The translations under genes were made by a program, and so were the position numbers. The notes under the pieces were generated by a model. The model was not told where the DNA came from and made no database searches. It was given only the letters and a program-made list of their open reading frames with translations. Source: Comamonas sp009360615 (GTDB lineage: Bacteria; Pseudomonadota; Gammaproteobacteria; Burkholderiales; Burkholderiaceae_C). Taken from it: a stretch of DNA of 64,000 bases. Shown in pieces: positions 52,390 to 60,715 of this stretch (position 1 is the stretch's first letter; every line of letters starts with the position of its first letter). The stretch lies in assembly GCF_035784015.1 (NCBI RefSeq), contig NZ_JALKOW010000002.1, one strand, 5' to 3'.

Positions 52390-52866
52390 TCATGGCGCAG
52401 TCAGCGGCAGTTGCAGGCCGGTCTTGATGCGTTCCAGCGCAATCGAGGTGCTGTAGCGGCGAATGTTCTCGTCCCCTTCGAACAGGCGCTTGCAGATGGC
52501 CTGGTAGTCGTCCATGTCGGTGGCGGTGACGACCAGGATGTAGTCGGTCTCGCCCGTCACGTAGAAGCATTGCTGCACCGCCGCTTCGTCGGCGATCCGT
52601 GCCCTGAAGCCGCGCGACAGATCCGGCCTGTCGTTGACCAGTTGCACGGTGATGACCGCAGTCAGCGTGCGGCCCACCTTGACAGGCTCCAGCACCGCCA
52701 CATTGGCGGCAATCACTCCGGTTTCCTGCAATCGCTTGATGCGTCGCTGCACGGCCGGTGCCGACAGGTTGATGTGCTCCGCAATCAGACGTTGCGGCAT
52801 GAGGTTGTCACGCTGGAGCAAGGCAAGAATCGCGTTGTCAAAGGAGTCCAGGTCGGCTGCAGGCAT
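52390..52866 (-). CDS. Lrp/AsnC family transcriptional regulator
   Basis: 158 residues. N-terminal HTH LDSFDNAILALLQRDNLMPQRLIAEHINLSAPAVQRRIKRLQETGVI and C-terminal RAM domain VQQCFYVTGETDYILVVTATDMDDYQ. Such regulators respond to amino acids. It is divergent from an RhtA-type exporter (87 bp between starts), a classic Lrp-exporter pair. Confidence 0.92.
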   Translation of the reverse strand: MPAADLDSFDNAILALLQRDNLMPQRLIAEHINLSAPAVQRRIKRLQETGVIAANVAVLEPVKVGRTLTAVITVQLVNDRPDLSRGFRARIADEAAVQQCFYVTGETDYILVVTATDMDDYQAICKRLFEGDENIRRYSTSIALERIKTGLQLPLTAP

Positions 52867-52953
52867 GGTGTGGGCTGGTTGAGAGCGAAACTTGCAGATT
52901 CAGGGCTGAAAACGAGCAAATTTCGCAGGTGACTTGCAATATCGTACCTACCT

Positions 52954-53853
52954 ATGTCAAAGAACAGCTGGAATCATTGGTGGCCCGTGTTGGCCGTATT
53001 GGGCTCGGTCACTGCACTCGGGCTGGGGACGTCGCTGGCCAAGCAGCTGTTCCCCCTGGTGGGGGCCCAGGGGACATCGGCATTGCGGGTGGGCTTTGCG
53101 GCGTTGATCCTGGTGTGCGTCTGGCGGCCCTGGCGCTGGTCGCTCAACCGTCAGCAGGCACGGGCTCTGCTCGTCTTTGGCATGGCGCTGGGCGGCATGA
53201 ACCTGATGTTCTACATGGCGCTGCGCGATATTCCATTTGGCCTGGCCGTGGCCATCGAGTTTTCGGGACCGCTGGCCGTGGCCATTTATTACTCACGCCG
53301 CGCGCTGGACTTTGTCTGGCTGGCGCTGGCGGTTGCGGGCCTGGCCTTGATTCTTCCTGTGGGCGGCAATGCGTCGGCCCTGAACCTGTCCCCGGTGGGC
53401 ATTGCCTGCGCACTCGGAGCCGCCATCTGCTGGGCCTCCTACATCGTTCTGGGGCGCAGGCTGGGTCATATTCCCAGTGGCCAGGCCGTTTCCCTGGGCC
53501 TGCTGTGTGCGGCATTCGTGGTGGTGCCGTTTGGCGTGGCAGAGGCAGGGCTCAAGCTGCTGACGCCATCGATCCTGCTGTTCGGGCTGATGGTGGCTGC
53601 CATCTCCAGTGCCTTGCCTTACACCCTGGAAATGCTGGCCCTGCGCCGCCTGCCGCCCGCGACGTTTGGCATTGCGCTGGCGACCGAACCAGCCATCGCC
53701 GCGCTGATGGGCATGCTGCTGCTGAGCGAAAACCTGACGGTCACGCAGTGGTCCGCCATTGCCTGCATCATGGCCGCTGCGATGGGCAGCGCGATGACGC
53801 GGCCCGGTGTCAAGCCGCGCACGGCGGAGGCGTCGGCGGCGACTTCCGGATGA
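52954..53853 (+). CDS. EamA/RhtA-type amino acid exporter
   Basis: 299 residues, ten hydrophobic segments, two EamA repeats. LGLGTSLAKQLFPLVGAQGTSALRVGFAALIL and LRDIPFGLAVAIEFSGPLAVAIYYSRR match RhtA (threonine/homoserine exporter). Substrate is inferred by similarity and by the divergent Lrp regulator. Confidence 0.88.
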   Translation: MSKNSWNHWWPVLAVLGSVTALGLGTSLAKQLFPLVGAQGTSALRVGFAALILVCVWRPWRWSLNRQQARALLVFGMALGGMNLMFYMALRDIPFGLAVAIEFSGPLAVAIYYSRRALDFVWLALAVAGLALILPVGGNASALNLSPVGIACALGAAICWASYIVLGRRLGHIPSGQAVSLGLLCAAFVVVPFGVAEAGLKLLTPSILLFGLMVAAISSALPYTLEMLALRRLPPATFGIALATEPAIAALMGMLLLSENLTVTQWSAIACIMAAAMGSAMTRPGVKPRTAEASAATSG

Positions 53854-53976
53854 ATAACCCTGCTATGAAAAGAGATGCTGTAAGTGCTTGCTGACCAATG
53901 CTTTGCAGAATTATTTCTAGTGAATAACCCTTGAAATTTACGCTGAAAGCTCTTTTTTCTGTAGCTGCATGGATCC

Positions 53977-54003
53977 AAAAACGCTGCCTGGGCAGCGTTT
54001 TTT
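53977..54003 (+). terminator. Rho-independent terminator after RhtA-type gene
   Basis: aaaaacgctgcc-tg-ggcagcgttttt: 12-bp stem of A/T flanks and GC core, 2-nt visible loop, T-tract continuing to 54003. 124 bp after the exporter stop. Confidence 0.85.
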
Positions 54004-54317
54004 CATGGGCGTGCGCAGGGTCTGAAAGCGCGTTTCCGGGCGGTGCTTCGGGTCATCGAATTCTTGAATGCTGGCACACAGATAGGGTATTTCTTGGCAT
54101 GGCTGCACAGCGGCACCTATGCTCATTCTGAGTCATTTTTTTGACCGGTTTTTACGCTATCCGGTTTGCGGTTTTGGCTGTCGTGGCTACTGCGTATTTG
54201 TAGGACTCTCGGTCTATTCAAATCAGGAGCGAGGTGCTACAACGGATGCACACGGTAACGAATGCTTTGCAACATTGCGGCACAGATTCGAGCCCTGGTG
54301 CCGCCACGGGAGGTCAT
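54004..54317. other. Upstream region of prkA operon
   Basis: About 310 bp. AT-richer stretch around 54118-54160 and cggtctattcaaatc at 54209-54223 may hold the promoter. Ribosome site gggaggt (54308-54314) precedes the prkA ATG and selects it over an in-frame ATG at 54234. Confidence 0.45.
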
Positions 54318-56240
54318 ATGGATGTCATCAGCAATTCCGCAGCTCGCTATGCCCGCCTGCGCGAAGAGGAAATGTCGCTGGACGAGTACCTGAGCCTTTG
54401 CCTGCGCGACCCGATGGCCTACGCCGGTGCCGCCCAGCGCATGCTGTCCGTCATCGGTGAGCCCGAGATGGTGGACACTCGCAACGACCCTGTGCTGTCG
54501 CGTCTGTTTGCCAACAAGGTCATCCGCCGCTACCCCGCGTTCTCCGAGTTCTACGGCATGGAAGATGCCATCGAGCAGGTGGTGAGCTTCTTCCGCCATG
54601 CCGCCCAGGGACTGGAGGAGCGCAAGCAGATTCTCTATCTGCTGGGACCTGTGGGCGGCGGCAAAAGCTCGATCGCCGAGCGCCTCAAGTACCTGATGCA
54701 GAAGGCTCCGTTCTACGCGCTCAAGGGATCGCCCGTGAACGAATCACCGCTGGGTTTGTTCGACCCGGTGGAAGACGGGCCGATACTGGAAGAGGAGTTC
54801 GGCATTCCACGCCGCAGTCTGCAGCATGTGCTCTCTCCCTGGGCCGTGAAGCGGCTGGAGGAATATGGCGGTGACATACGCCAGTTCCGGGTGGTCAAGC
54901 GCTATCCCAGCATTCTCAAGCAGATCGGCATTGCCAAGACCGAGCCTGGCGACGAGAACAACCAGGATATCTCCAGCCTGGTGGGCAAGGTGGATATCCG
55001 CAAGCTGGAGAACTTTTCGCAGGACGACACCGATGCCTACAGCTACTCCGGCGGGTTGTGCCTGGCCAATCAGGGCCTGCTGGAATTCGTTGAAATGTTC
55101 AAGGCTCCCATCAAGGTGCTGCACCCCTTGCTGACCGCCACGCAGGAAGGCAACTACAAGGGAACCGAAGGCTTTGGCGCCATACCGTTCGACGGCGTGG
55201 TGCTGGCCCACAGCAATGAAAGCGAGTGGAAGGCTTTCCGCAACAACCGCAACAACGAGGCCTTTCTGGACCGCATCTACATCGTCAAGGTGCCCTACTG
55301 CCTGCGCGTGAGCGAGGAGGTCCGGATCTATGAAAAGCTGATTCGGGAGTCATCGCTGGCCCATGCCGTGTGCGCTCCTGGCACGCTCAAGATGATGGCG
55401 CAGTTCTCCGTGCTCACGCGTCTCAAGGAGCCTGAGAACTCGAGCATTTTCAGCAAGATGCAGGTCTATGACGGCGAAAGCCTCAAGGACACGGATCCTC
55501 GCGCCAAGAGCTATCAGGAATATCGCGACTATGCGGGCGTGGACGAGGGCATGGAGGGCATCTCCACGCGCTTTGCCTTCAAGATCCTGGCCAAGGTCTT
55601 CAACTACGACAGCACCGAAGTGGCGGCCAATCCGGTGCACCTGATGTATGTGCTGGAGCGGCAGATCGAGCGCGAGCAGTTCCCGGCCGAGCTGGAGACC
55701 AAGTACATCGGTTTCATCAAGGAGTACCTGTCACAGCGCTATGCCGAATTCATCGGCAAGGAAATCCAGACCGCCTATCTGGAGAGCTACAGCGAATATG
55801 GGCAGAACATCTTTGACCGCTACGTCACTTACGCCGACTACTGGATTCAGGACAGCGAGTACCGCGACACCGATACCGGGGAAGTGTTTGATCGCAATGC
55901 GCTCAATGCCGAGCTGGAAAAGGTGGAGAAGCCTGCCGGCATCGCCAATCCCAAGGATTTCCGCAACGAGATCGTCAACTTCGTGCTGCGGGCCAGGGCC
56001 AACAACCAGGGCAAGAATCCGAGCTGGACCAGCTACGAGAAGCTGCGCGTGGTGATCGAGAAGAAGATGTTCTCCAACACCGAGGAACTGCTGCCCGTCA
56101 TCAGCTTCAACGCCAAGGCCAGTGCCGAGGATGCGCGCAAGCACGAGGACTTCGTCACCCGCATGGAGGCCAAGGGCTATACGCCCAAGCAGGTGCGCTT
56201 GCTCTGCGAGTGGTACCTGCGCGTGCGCAAGAGCAGCTGA
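54318..56240 (+). CDS. prkA: PrkA (YeaG) AAA+/serine protein kinase
   Basis: 640 residues, the usual YeaG/PrkA length. N-terminal PrkA AAA domain: YPAFSEFYGMEDAIEQVVSFF, Walker A GPVGGGKS (110-117), KYLMQKAPFYALKGSPVNESPLGLF, then FSQDDTDAYSYSGGLCLANQGLLEFVEMFKAPIKVLHPLLTATQEGNY. C-terminal kinase-like region from about 400. In enterobacteria YeaG acts with YeaH in nitrogen-starvation and stationary-phase stress. Heads a three-gene operon with yeaH and ycgB. Soluble. Confidence 0.95.
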   Translation: MDVISNSAARYARLREEEMSLDEYLSLCLRDPMAYAGAAQRMLSVIGEPEMVDTRNDPVLSRLFANKVIRRYPAFSEFYGMEDAIEQVVSFFRHAAQGLEERKQILYLLGPVGGGKSSIAERLKYLMQKAPFYALKGSPVNESPLGLFDPVEDGPILEEEFGIPRRSLQHVLSPWAVKRLEEYGGDIRQFRVVKRYPSILKQIGIAKTEPGDENNQDISSLVGKVDIRKLENFSQDDTDAYSYSGGLCLANQGLLEFVEMFKAPIKVLHPLLTATQEGNYKGTEGFGAIPFDGVVLAHSNESEWKAFRNNRNNEAFLDRIYIVKVPYCLRVSEEVRIYEKLIRESSLAHAVCAPGTLKMMAQFSVLTRLKEPENSSIFSKMQVYDGESLKDTDPRAKSYQEYRDYAGVDEGMEGISTRFAFKILAKVFNYDSTEVAANPVHLMYVLERQIEREQFPAELETKYIGFIKEYLSQRYAEFIGKEIQTAYLESYSEYGQNIFDRYVTYADYWIQDSEYRDTDTGEVFDRNALNAELEKVEKPAGIANPKDFRNEIVNFVLRARANNQGKNPSWTSYEKLRVVIEKKMFSNTEELLPVISFNAKASAEDARKHEDFVTRMEAKGYTPKQVRLLCEWYLRVRKSS

Positions 56241-56314
56241 CCGTGGGACCGGTGGTCGTCCCGGGCGGCCACCGGCGCGATGATTGACAACAGCCCCTGG
56301 AGATGGGAGCACAG

Positions 56315-57583
56315 ATGGCACTGCATATCATCGACCGCAGGCTTGCAGGCAAGAACAAATCGGTGGGCAACCGCGAGCGGTTTGTGCGGCGTTTCAAGGA
56401 GCAGATCGCAGAGGCGGTTCGCAAAGCCGTGTCTGCGCGCGACATTCGCCACATGGACGAGGCGGAAACCATCACCATTCCTAAAAAAGACATTCAGGAG
56501 CCGGTCTTCAGGCACGGTCAGGGCGGCATCCGGGATGTCGTGCTGCCCGGCAACCAGGAGCATGTGCGTGGCGACCGCATTGCCCGCCCGCCCGGCGGCG
56601 GGGGCGGCTCCGGCTCGCAGGCCAGCGATAGCGGAGAGGGGCAGGACGACTTCACCTTCACGCTGACCAAGGAAGAGTTCATGGAGCTTTTCTTTGAAGA
56701 CCTGGCCCTGCCGCGACTGCTGCGCAACCATATCGGCAATACCCTTCAATACAAGACCCGGCGCGCGGGTTACAGCCATGACGGCACCCCCAGCAACCTG
56801 GCGCTGGTGCGGACCATGCGTGGCGCGCTGGGCCGGCGCATCGCGCTGACCAAGGCCGCGCATCGCGAACTCAAGGAGCTGGAAGAACAGCTCGAAGCCT
56901 TGTTGGAGCAGGATGACGGTACCAGCGAGGCGGTGGCCGAGTTGCAGCGCCGCATCGATGCCTTGCGCGAGCGCATAGGCGGCGTGCCTTTTCTCGAGCA
57001 GCTGGATCTGCGGTTCCGCAACCGCAGCAAGGTGCCCGTGCCCAGCAGCCAGGCCGTGATGTTCTGTGTGATGGACGTGTCGGGCTCCATGGATCAGGAG
57101 CGCAAGGAACTGGCCAAGCGCTTCTTCATCTTGCTGTACCTGTTTCTCACCAGGCATTACGACAAGATCGAGATCGTCTTCATTCGCCATCACACCCAGG
57201 CGGCCGAAGTCAGCGAAGACGAGTTCTTCCACTCCACGGAGAGCGGGGGGACGGTGGTCAGCAGCGCGCTGGTCCTGCTCGAGCAGATCATCAGGGCTCG
57301 CTACCCGGTCAACGACTGGAATATCTATGTCGCTCAGGCCAGCGATGGCGACAATTTCAGCGATGACGGAGGCAAATGCCACAGTCTTCTCGCAGAAAGA
57401 ATACTGCCGCTGGTGCGCTACTACGCGTATCTGCAGGTGGTGCTCGAGGAACAGAGCCTTTGGGAGGAGTACAGCCGCCTGCTGCCGCTGTTTCCCCATT
57501 TCGCCATGCGCAAGGTGTCGGCTGCCAGCGAGATCTATCCGGTGTTCCGCGATCTCTTCAAGAAAGATGGGGTATCGGTATGA
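56315..57583 (+). CDS. yeaH: YeaH/YhbH family protein (DUF444)
   Basis: 422 residues from ATG 56315. HIIDRRLAGKNKSVGNRERFVRRFK is the diagnostic start; a Gly/Ser-rich loop (about 93-105) precedes LTKEEFMELFFEDLALPRL; a VWA-like core has MDVSGSMDQERKELAKRFFILLYLFLTRHY with MIDAS DVSGS, then SGGTVVSSAL. Known partner of YeaG. Stop overlaps the ycgB start (ATGA). Confidence 0.95.
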   Translation: MALHIIDRRLAGKNKSVGNRERFVRRFKEQIAEAVRKAVSARDIRHMDEAETITIPKKDIQEPVFRHGQGGIRDVVLPGNQEHVRGDRIARPPGGGGGSGSQASDSGEGQDDFTFTLTKEEFMELFFEDLALPRLLRNHIGNTLQYKTRRAGYSHDGTPSNLALVRTMRGALGRRIALTKAAHRELKELEEQLEALLEQDDGTSEAVAELQRRIDALRERIGGVPFLEQLDLRFRNRSKVPVPSSQAVMFCVMDVSGSMDQERKELAKRFFILLYLFLTRHYDKIEIVFIRHHTQAAEVSEDEFFHSTESGGTVVSSALVLLEQIIRARYPVNDWNIYVAQASDGDNFSDDGGKCHSLLAERILPLVRYYAYLQVVLEEQSLWEEYSRLLPLFPHFAMRKVSAASEIYPVFRDLFKKDGVSV

Positions 57584-59214
57584 ACCTCAATCTCTACCCT
57601 GTGCTGGACCCCAGCGCCAGCAAGAAGGCCGGAAACCCGCACTCGCAGGGCGAGTCCCGCTTCCGCGATGTGCCCCAGGCGCCGTTGGTCGCGTCCCAGC
57701 GGCCGGCATCGCCGTTGCCCGATCCCAGTGACTGGACCTTCGAGCTGATCGAGCAGTACCACGCAGCGATTGCCGCCACCGCCGAGCGCTATGGGCTGGA
57801 CACCTATCCCAACCAGCTGGAGATCATCACGGCGGAGCAGATGATGGACGCTTACTCCAGCGTGGGCATGCCCGTCAACTACCGGCACTGGAGCTATGGC
57901 AAGGAGTTTCTGGCCACGGAGCGCCGCTACCGGCGCGGCCATATGGGACTGGCCTACGAGATCGTCATCAACGCCAATCCTTGCATCAGCTATCTGATGG
58001 AGGAAAACAGCACGGCCATGCAGGCCCTGGTGATTGCCCACGCTGCCTACGGGCACAACAGCTTCTTCAAGAACAACTATCTGTTTCGCATGTGGTCCGA
58101 TGCCGGCAGCATCATCGACTACCTTGTCTATGCGCGCGACTATGTGGCGCAATGCGAGGAGCGCTATGGGCTTGACAGCGTGGAGCAGTTGCTGGATTCC
58201 TGCCATGCGTTGTCGAACTTCGGCGTGGATCGCTATTGCCGGCCATCGCACAAAAGCCTGGCCCGCGAGCGCGCCGAACGCGAGGAACGCGAGGCCTATG
58301 TGCAGCAACAGGTCAATGTGCTTTGGCGGACCCTGCCTGCCCGAAGGGACAAGGACCGGGACAGCACGGTCGCGGGCAGCGAGCGCTTTCCCCGCGAGCC
58401 TGAAGAGAACATTCTGTACTTCATCGAGAAAAATGCGCCCTTGCTCGAGCCCTGGCAACGAGAGATCGTGCGCATCGTGCGCAAGATTGCCCAGTATTTC
58501 TACCCGCAGCGGCAGACCCAGGTGATGAATGAAGGCTGGGCCACTTTCTGGCATTACACCTTGCTCAACACCCTGTACGACGAAGGCTGGCTGACCGATG
58601 GCGTGATGCTGGAGTGGTTGTCGTCACACACGAATGTGATCTACCAGCCGCCTGCGGGCCACAGGGCCTTCAGCGGCATCAATCCCTATGCGCTGGGCTT
58701 TGCCATGTACCGCGATATCCGGCGTATCTGCGAGAAGCCGACCGAGGAGGACCGCCGCTGGTTCCCCGACATGGCCGGCACGCCCTGGTTGCCAGCGCTG
58801 CACCATGCCATGCGCAATTACAAGGACGAGAGCTTTGTCGGCCAGTTCCTGAGCCCGCAGCTGATGCGCGACATGCGTTTGTTCTCCTTGCATGACGACC
58901 CCGATGAACGCGATGTCCTGGTCAGCGCCATCCACGACGAGGACGGCTATCGCACGCTGCGCCAGCTGCTGTCGCAGCAATACGACCTGGGAACGCGCGA
59001 GCCCAATATTCAGGCATGGAGCGTGAATCTGCGTGGCGACCGCAGTCTGACGCTGCGGCATACCCAGTACCAGGGCAGGCCGCTGGCAGAGGACGCACTG
59101 GAAGTGCTCAAGCATGTCGCCAGGCTGTGGGGATTTGGCGTGCATCTGGAGAGTGTCAACGGCGACGGCGAGACACCGGTGCTGCTGCATTCGGTTCCCG
59201 CTCCTTCGCACTGA
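57580..59214 (+). CDS. SpoVR family protein (YcgB)
   Basis: 544 residues from ATG 57580. SpoVR motifs: YPNQLEIITAEQMMDAYSSVGMPVNYRHWSYGKEFLATERRYRRGHMGLAYEIVINANPCISYLMEEN, AHAAYGHNSFFKNNYLF and QVMNEGWATFWHYTLLN. The His/Glu-rich motifs suggest a metal site, but no activity is established that I know of. The third gene of the prkA-yeaH-ycgB stress module, a conserved order. The first ~45 residues are variable and low-complexity. Confidence 0.94.
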   Translation: MNLNLYPVLDPSASKKAGNPHSQGESRFRDVPQAPLVASQRPASPLPDPSDWTFELIEQYHAAIAATAERYGLDTYPNQLEIITAEQMMDAYSSVGMPVNYRHWSYGKEFLATERRYRRGHMGLAYEIVINANPCISYLMEENSTAMQALVIAHAAYGHNSFFKNNYLFRMWSDAGSIIDYLVYARDYVAQCEERYGLDSVEQLLDSCHALSNFGVDRYCRPSHKSLARERAEREEREAYVQQQVNVLWRTLPARRDKDRDSTVAGSERFPREPEENILYFIEKNAPLLEPWQREIVRIVRKIAQYFYPQRQTQVMNEGWATFWHYTLLNTLYDEGWLTDGVMLEWLSSHTNVIYQPPAGHRAFSGINPYALGFAMYRDIRRICEKPTEEDRRWFPDMAGTPWLPALHHAMRNYKDESFVGQFLSPQLMRDMRLFSLHDDPDERDVLVSAIHDEDGYRTLRQLLSQQYDLGTREPNIQAWSVNLRGDRSLTLRHTQYQGRPLAEDALEVLKHVARLWGFGVHLESVNGDGETPVLLHSVPAPSH

Positions 59215-59282
59215 GACGATTCAAGTGGAAATGGCTTCAAATGCTTTCCTGTAAAGCGCTATAAGCTATTAAACTGAAAGCA

Positions 59283-59308
59283 AAAAGCGCTGCCATAGCA
59301 GCGCTTTT
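59283..59308. terminator. Bidirectional rho-independent terminator
   Basis: aaaagcgctgc-cata-gcagcgctttt, 11-bp stem with 4-nt loop; T-tracts on both strands. It lies between the convergent ycgB and MetQ-like genes and can serve both. Confidence 0.88.
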
Positions 59309-59412
59309 CCAGGCCCGTGCCGTCAGGTTCAGTCGGCGGCTGGGGCCGTCCGGCCCCGGGGCTATGCAGCCCAGCCGCTACGCCCTGCGAAGAAGGGCGT
59401 GGCCTTTGTGCA

Positions 59413-60198
59413 TCAGAATGCCGGAACCACGGCACCCTTGTACTTTTCCTGGATGAACTTCTTGGTGTCTGCCGAGTGCAGGACGCTCATCAGCTTGGCA
59501 ATGTCGGCACCGTTGGCGCGGTCCTTGCGGGCCACCACGATGTTGGTGTAGGGGGAGTCGGCACCTTCGATGAACAGGGCATCCTTGGTGGGGTTGAGCT
59601 TGGCTTCGATCGCGTAGTTGGTGTTGATCAGGGCCAGGTCGACATCAGCCAGGGCACGGGGCAGCAAAGGCGCTTCCAGCTCCTTGAACTTCAATTTCTT
59701 GGGGTTCTTGACGACGTCCAGTGCGGTGGGAGTCAGGCTCTTGGGATCCTTGAGCTCGATCAGGCCCTGCTTGGCCAGCAGAATCAGAGCGCGGCCGCCG
59801 TTGGAGGGGTCGTTGGGAATGGCCACGGTGGCGCCATTCTTCAGATCCTTGATGTTCTTGATCTTGCTGGAATAGGCGCCGAAGGGCTCCACATGCACCT
59901 TGCCGTTGGGCACGGCCACCAGCGAGGTCTTGCGGTCCTTGTTGTAGCTGTCCAGATAGGGCTGGTGCTGGAAGAAGTTGGCATCCAGTTGCTTGTCTTC
60001 CACGGCAGCGTTGGGCTGGACATAGTCGCTGAACTCCTTGATCTCCAGATCGATGCCCTGGGCCTTCAGCGCGGGCTTGACGTGGTTGAGGATTTCGGCG
60101 TGAGGCACGGCCGTGGCGCCCACCTTGAGCACATCAGCCGCCTGAGCCGACAGTGCCAGAGTGGCAATAGCGATAGCAGAGAGAGCTTTCTTCAACAT
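59413..60198 (-). CDS. MetQ/NlpA family methionine-type binding protein
   Basis: 261 residues. Signal peptide about 1-20 (LALSAQA-A) without a lipobox Cys, then LKVGATAVPHAEILNHVKPALKAQGIDLEIKEFSDYVQPN, VDANFFQHQPYLDSYNKD-like LDANFFQHQPYL, and FGAYSSKIKNIKDLKNGATVAIPNDPSNGGRALILLAKQGLI, all typical of MetQ. Binds methionine or a related compound. No metN or metI genes adjoin it, so it is an orphan here. Confidence 0.92.
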   Translation of the reverse strand: MLKKALSAIAIATLALSAQAADVLKVGATAVPHAEILNHVKPALKAQGIDLEIKEFSDYVQPNAAVEDKQLDANFFQHQPYLDSYNKDRKTSLVAVPNGKVHVEPFGAYSSKIKNIKDLKNGATVAIPNDPSNGGRALILLAKQGLIELKDPKSLTPTALDVVKNPKKLKFKELEAPLLPRALADVDLALINTNYAIEAKLNPTKDALFIEGADSPYTNIVVARKDRANGADIAKLMSVLHSADTKKFIQEKYKGAVVPAF

Positions 60199-60368
60199 TG
60201 GTTCTGACTTTCTTCAGCAAGTTGCAATAAATTCCGGGCCTTGTCTGGACCGCGGTGAACTGAGGTGCATAGTCTAGTGCCGTGTTTCAAGGCCTGCAGG
60301 ACATTTTTCTTATTTGGTTATAAGAGCGTCGTTTTTTATTCAAAGATTTTCAACTCGGATTGACTGCC

Positions 60369-60608
60369 ATGAATCCCGAAATGCTGGAGCGCCTGGTGCG
60401 CGTGCCTATGCCTTATGGCAAGTACAAGGGCCGTCTGATTGCGGATCTGCCCGGCAACTATCTCAACTGGTTTGCCCGCGAGGGCTTTCCGAAGGGCGAG
60501 ATCGGCCAGTTGCTGGCCTTGATGCAGGAGCTGGATCACAACGGACTCGGCGGTTTGCTGGAGCCCGTTCGCAGGGCTGCGGGATTGCCGCCGAGGGCGC
60601 AGCAGTAG
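60369..60608 (+). CDS. DUF3820 family small protein
   Basis: 79 residues from ATG 60369 (TTG at 60360 also in frame). VPMPYGKYKGRLIADLPGNYLNWFAREGFPKGEIGQLL is the DUF3820 signature. Soluble; no established function that I can state. Divergent from the MetQ-like gene. Confidence 0.85.
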   Translation: MNPEMLERLVRVPMPYGKYKGRLIADLPGNYLNWFAREGFPKGEIGQLLALMQELDHNGLGGLLEPVRRAAGLPPRAQQ

Positions 60609-60715
60609 GCCTCCGCCAGAAGCGCTTTCGCTGGTCTGCTGCGCCAAGGGCATGGGGCCGGATCCGCAGTGCAGTGGTGACGCGGCCCCTTGGTCTTTGC
60701 GTATGCAGCGGGGTT

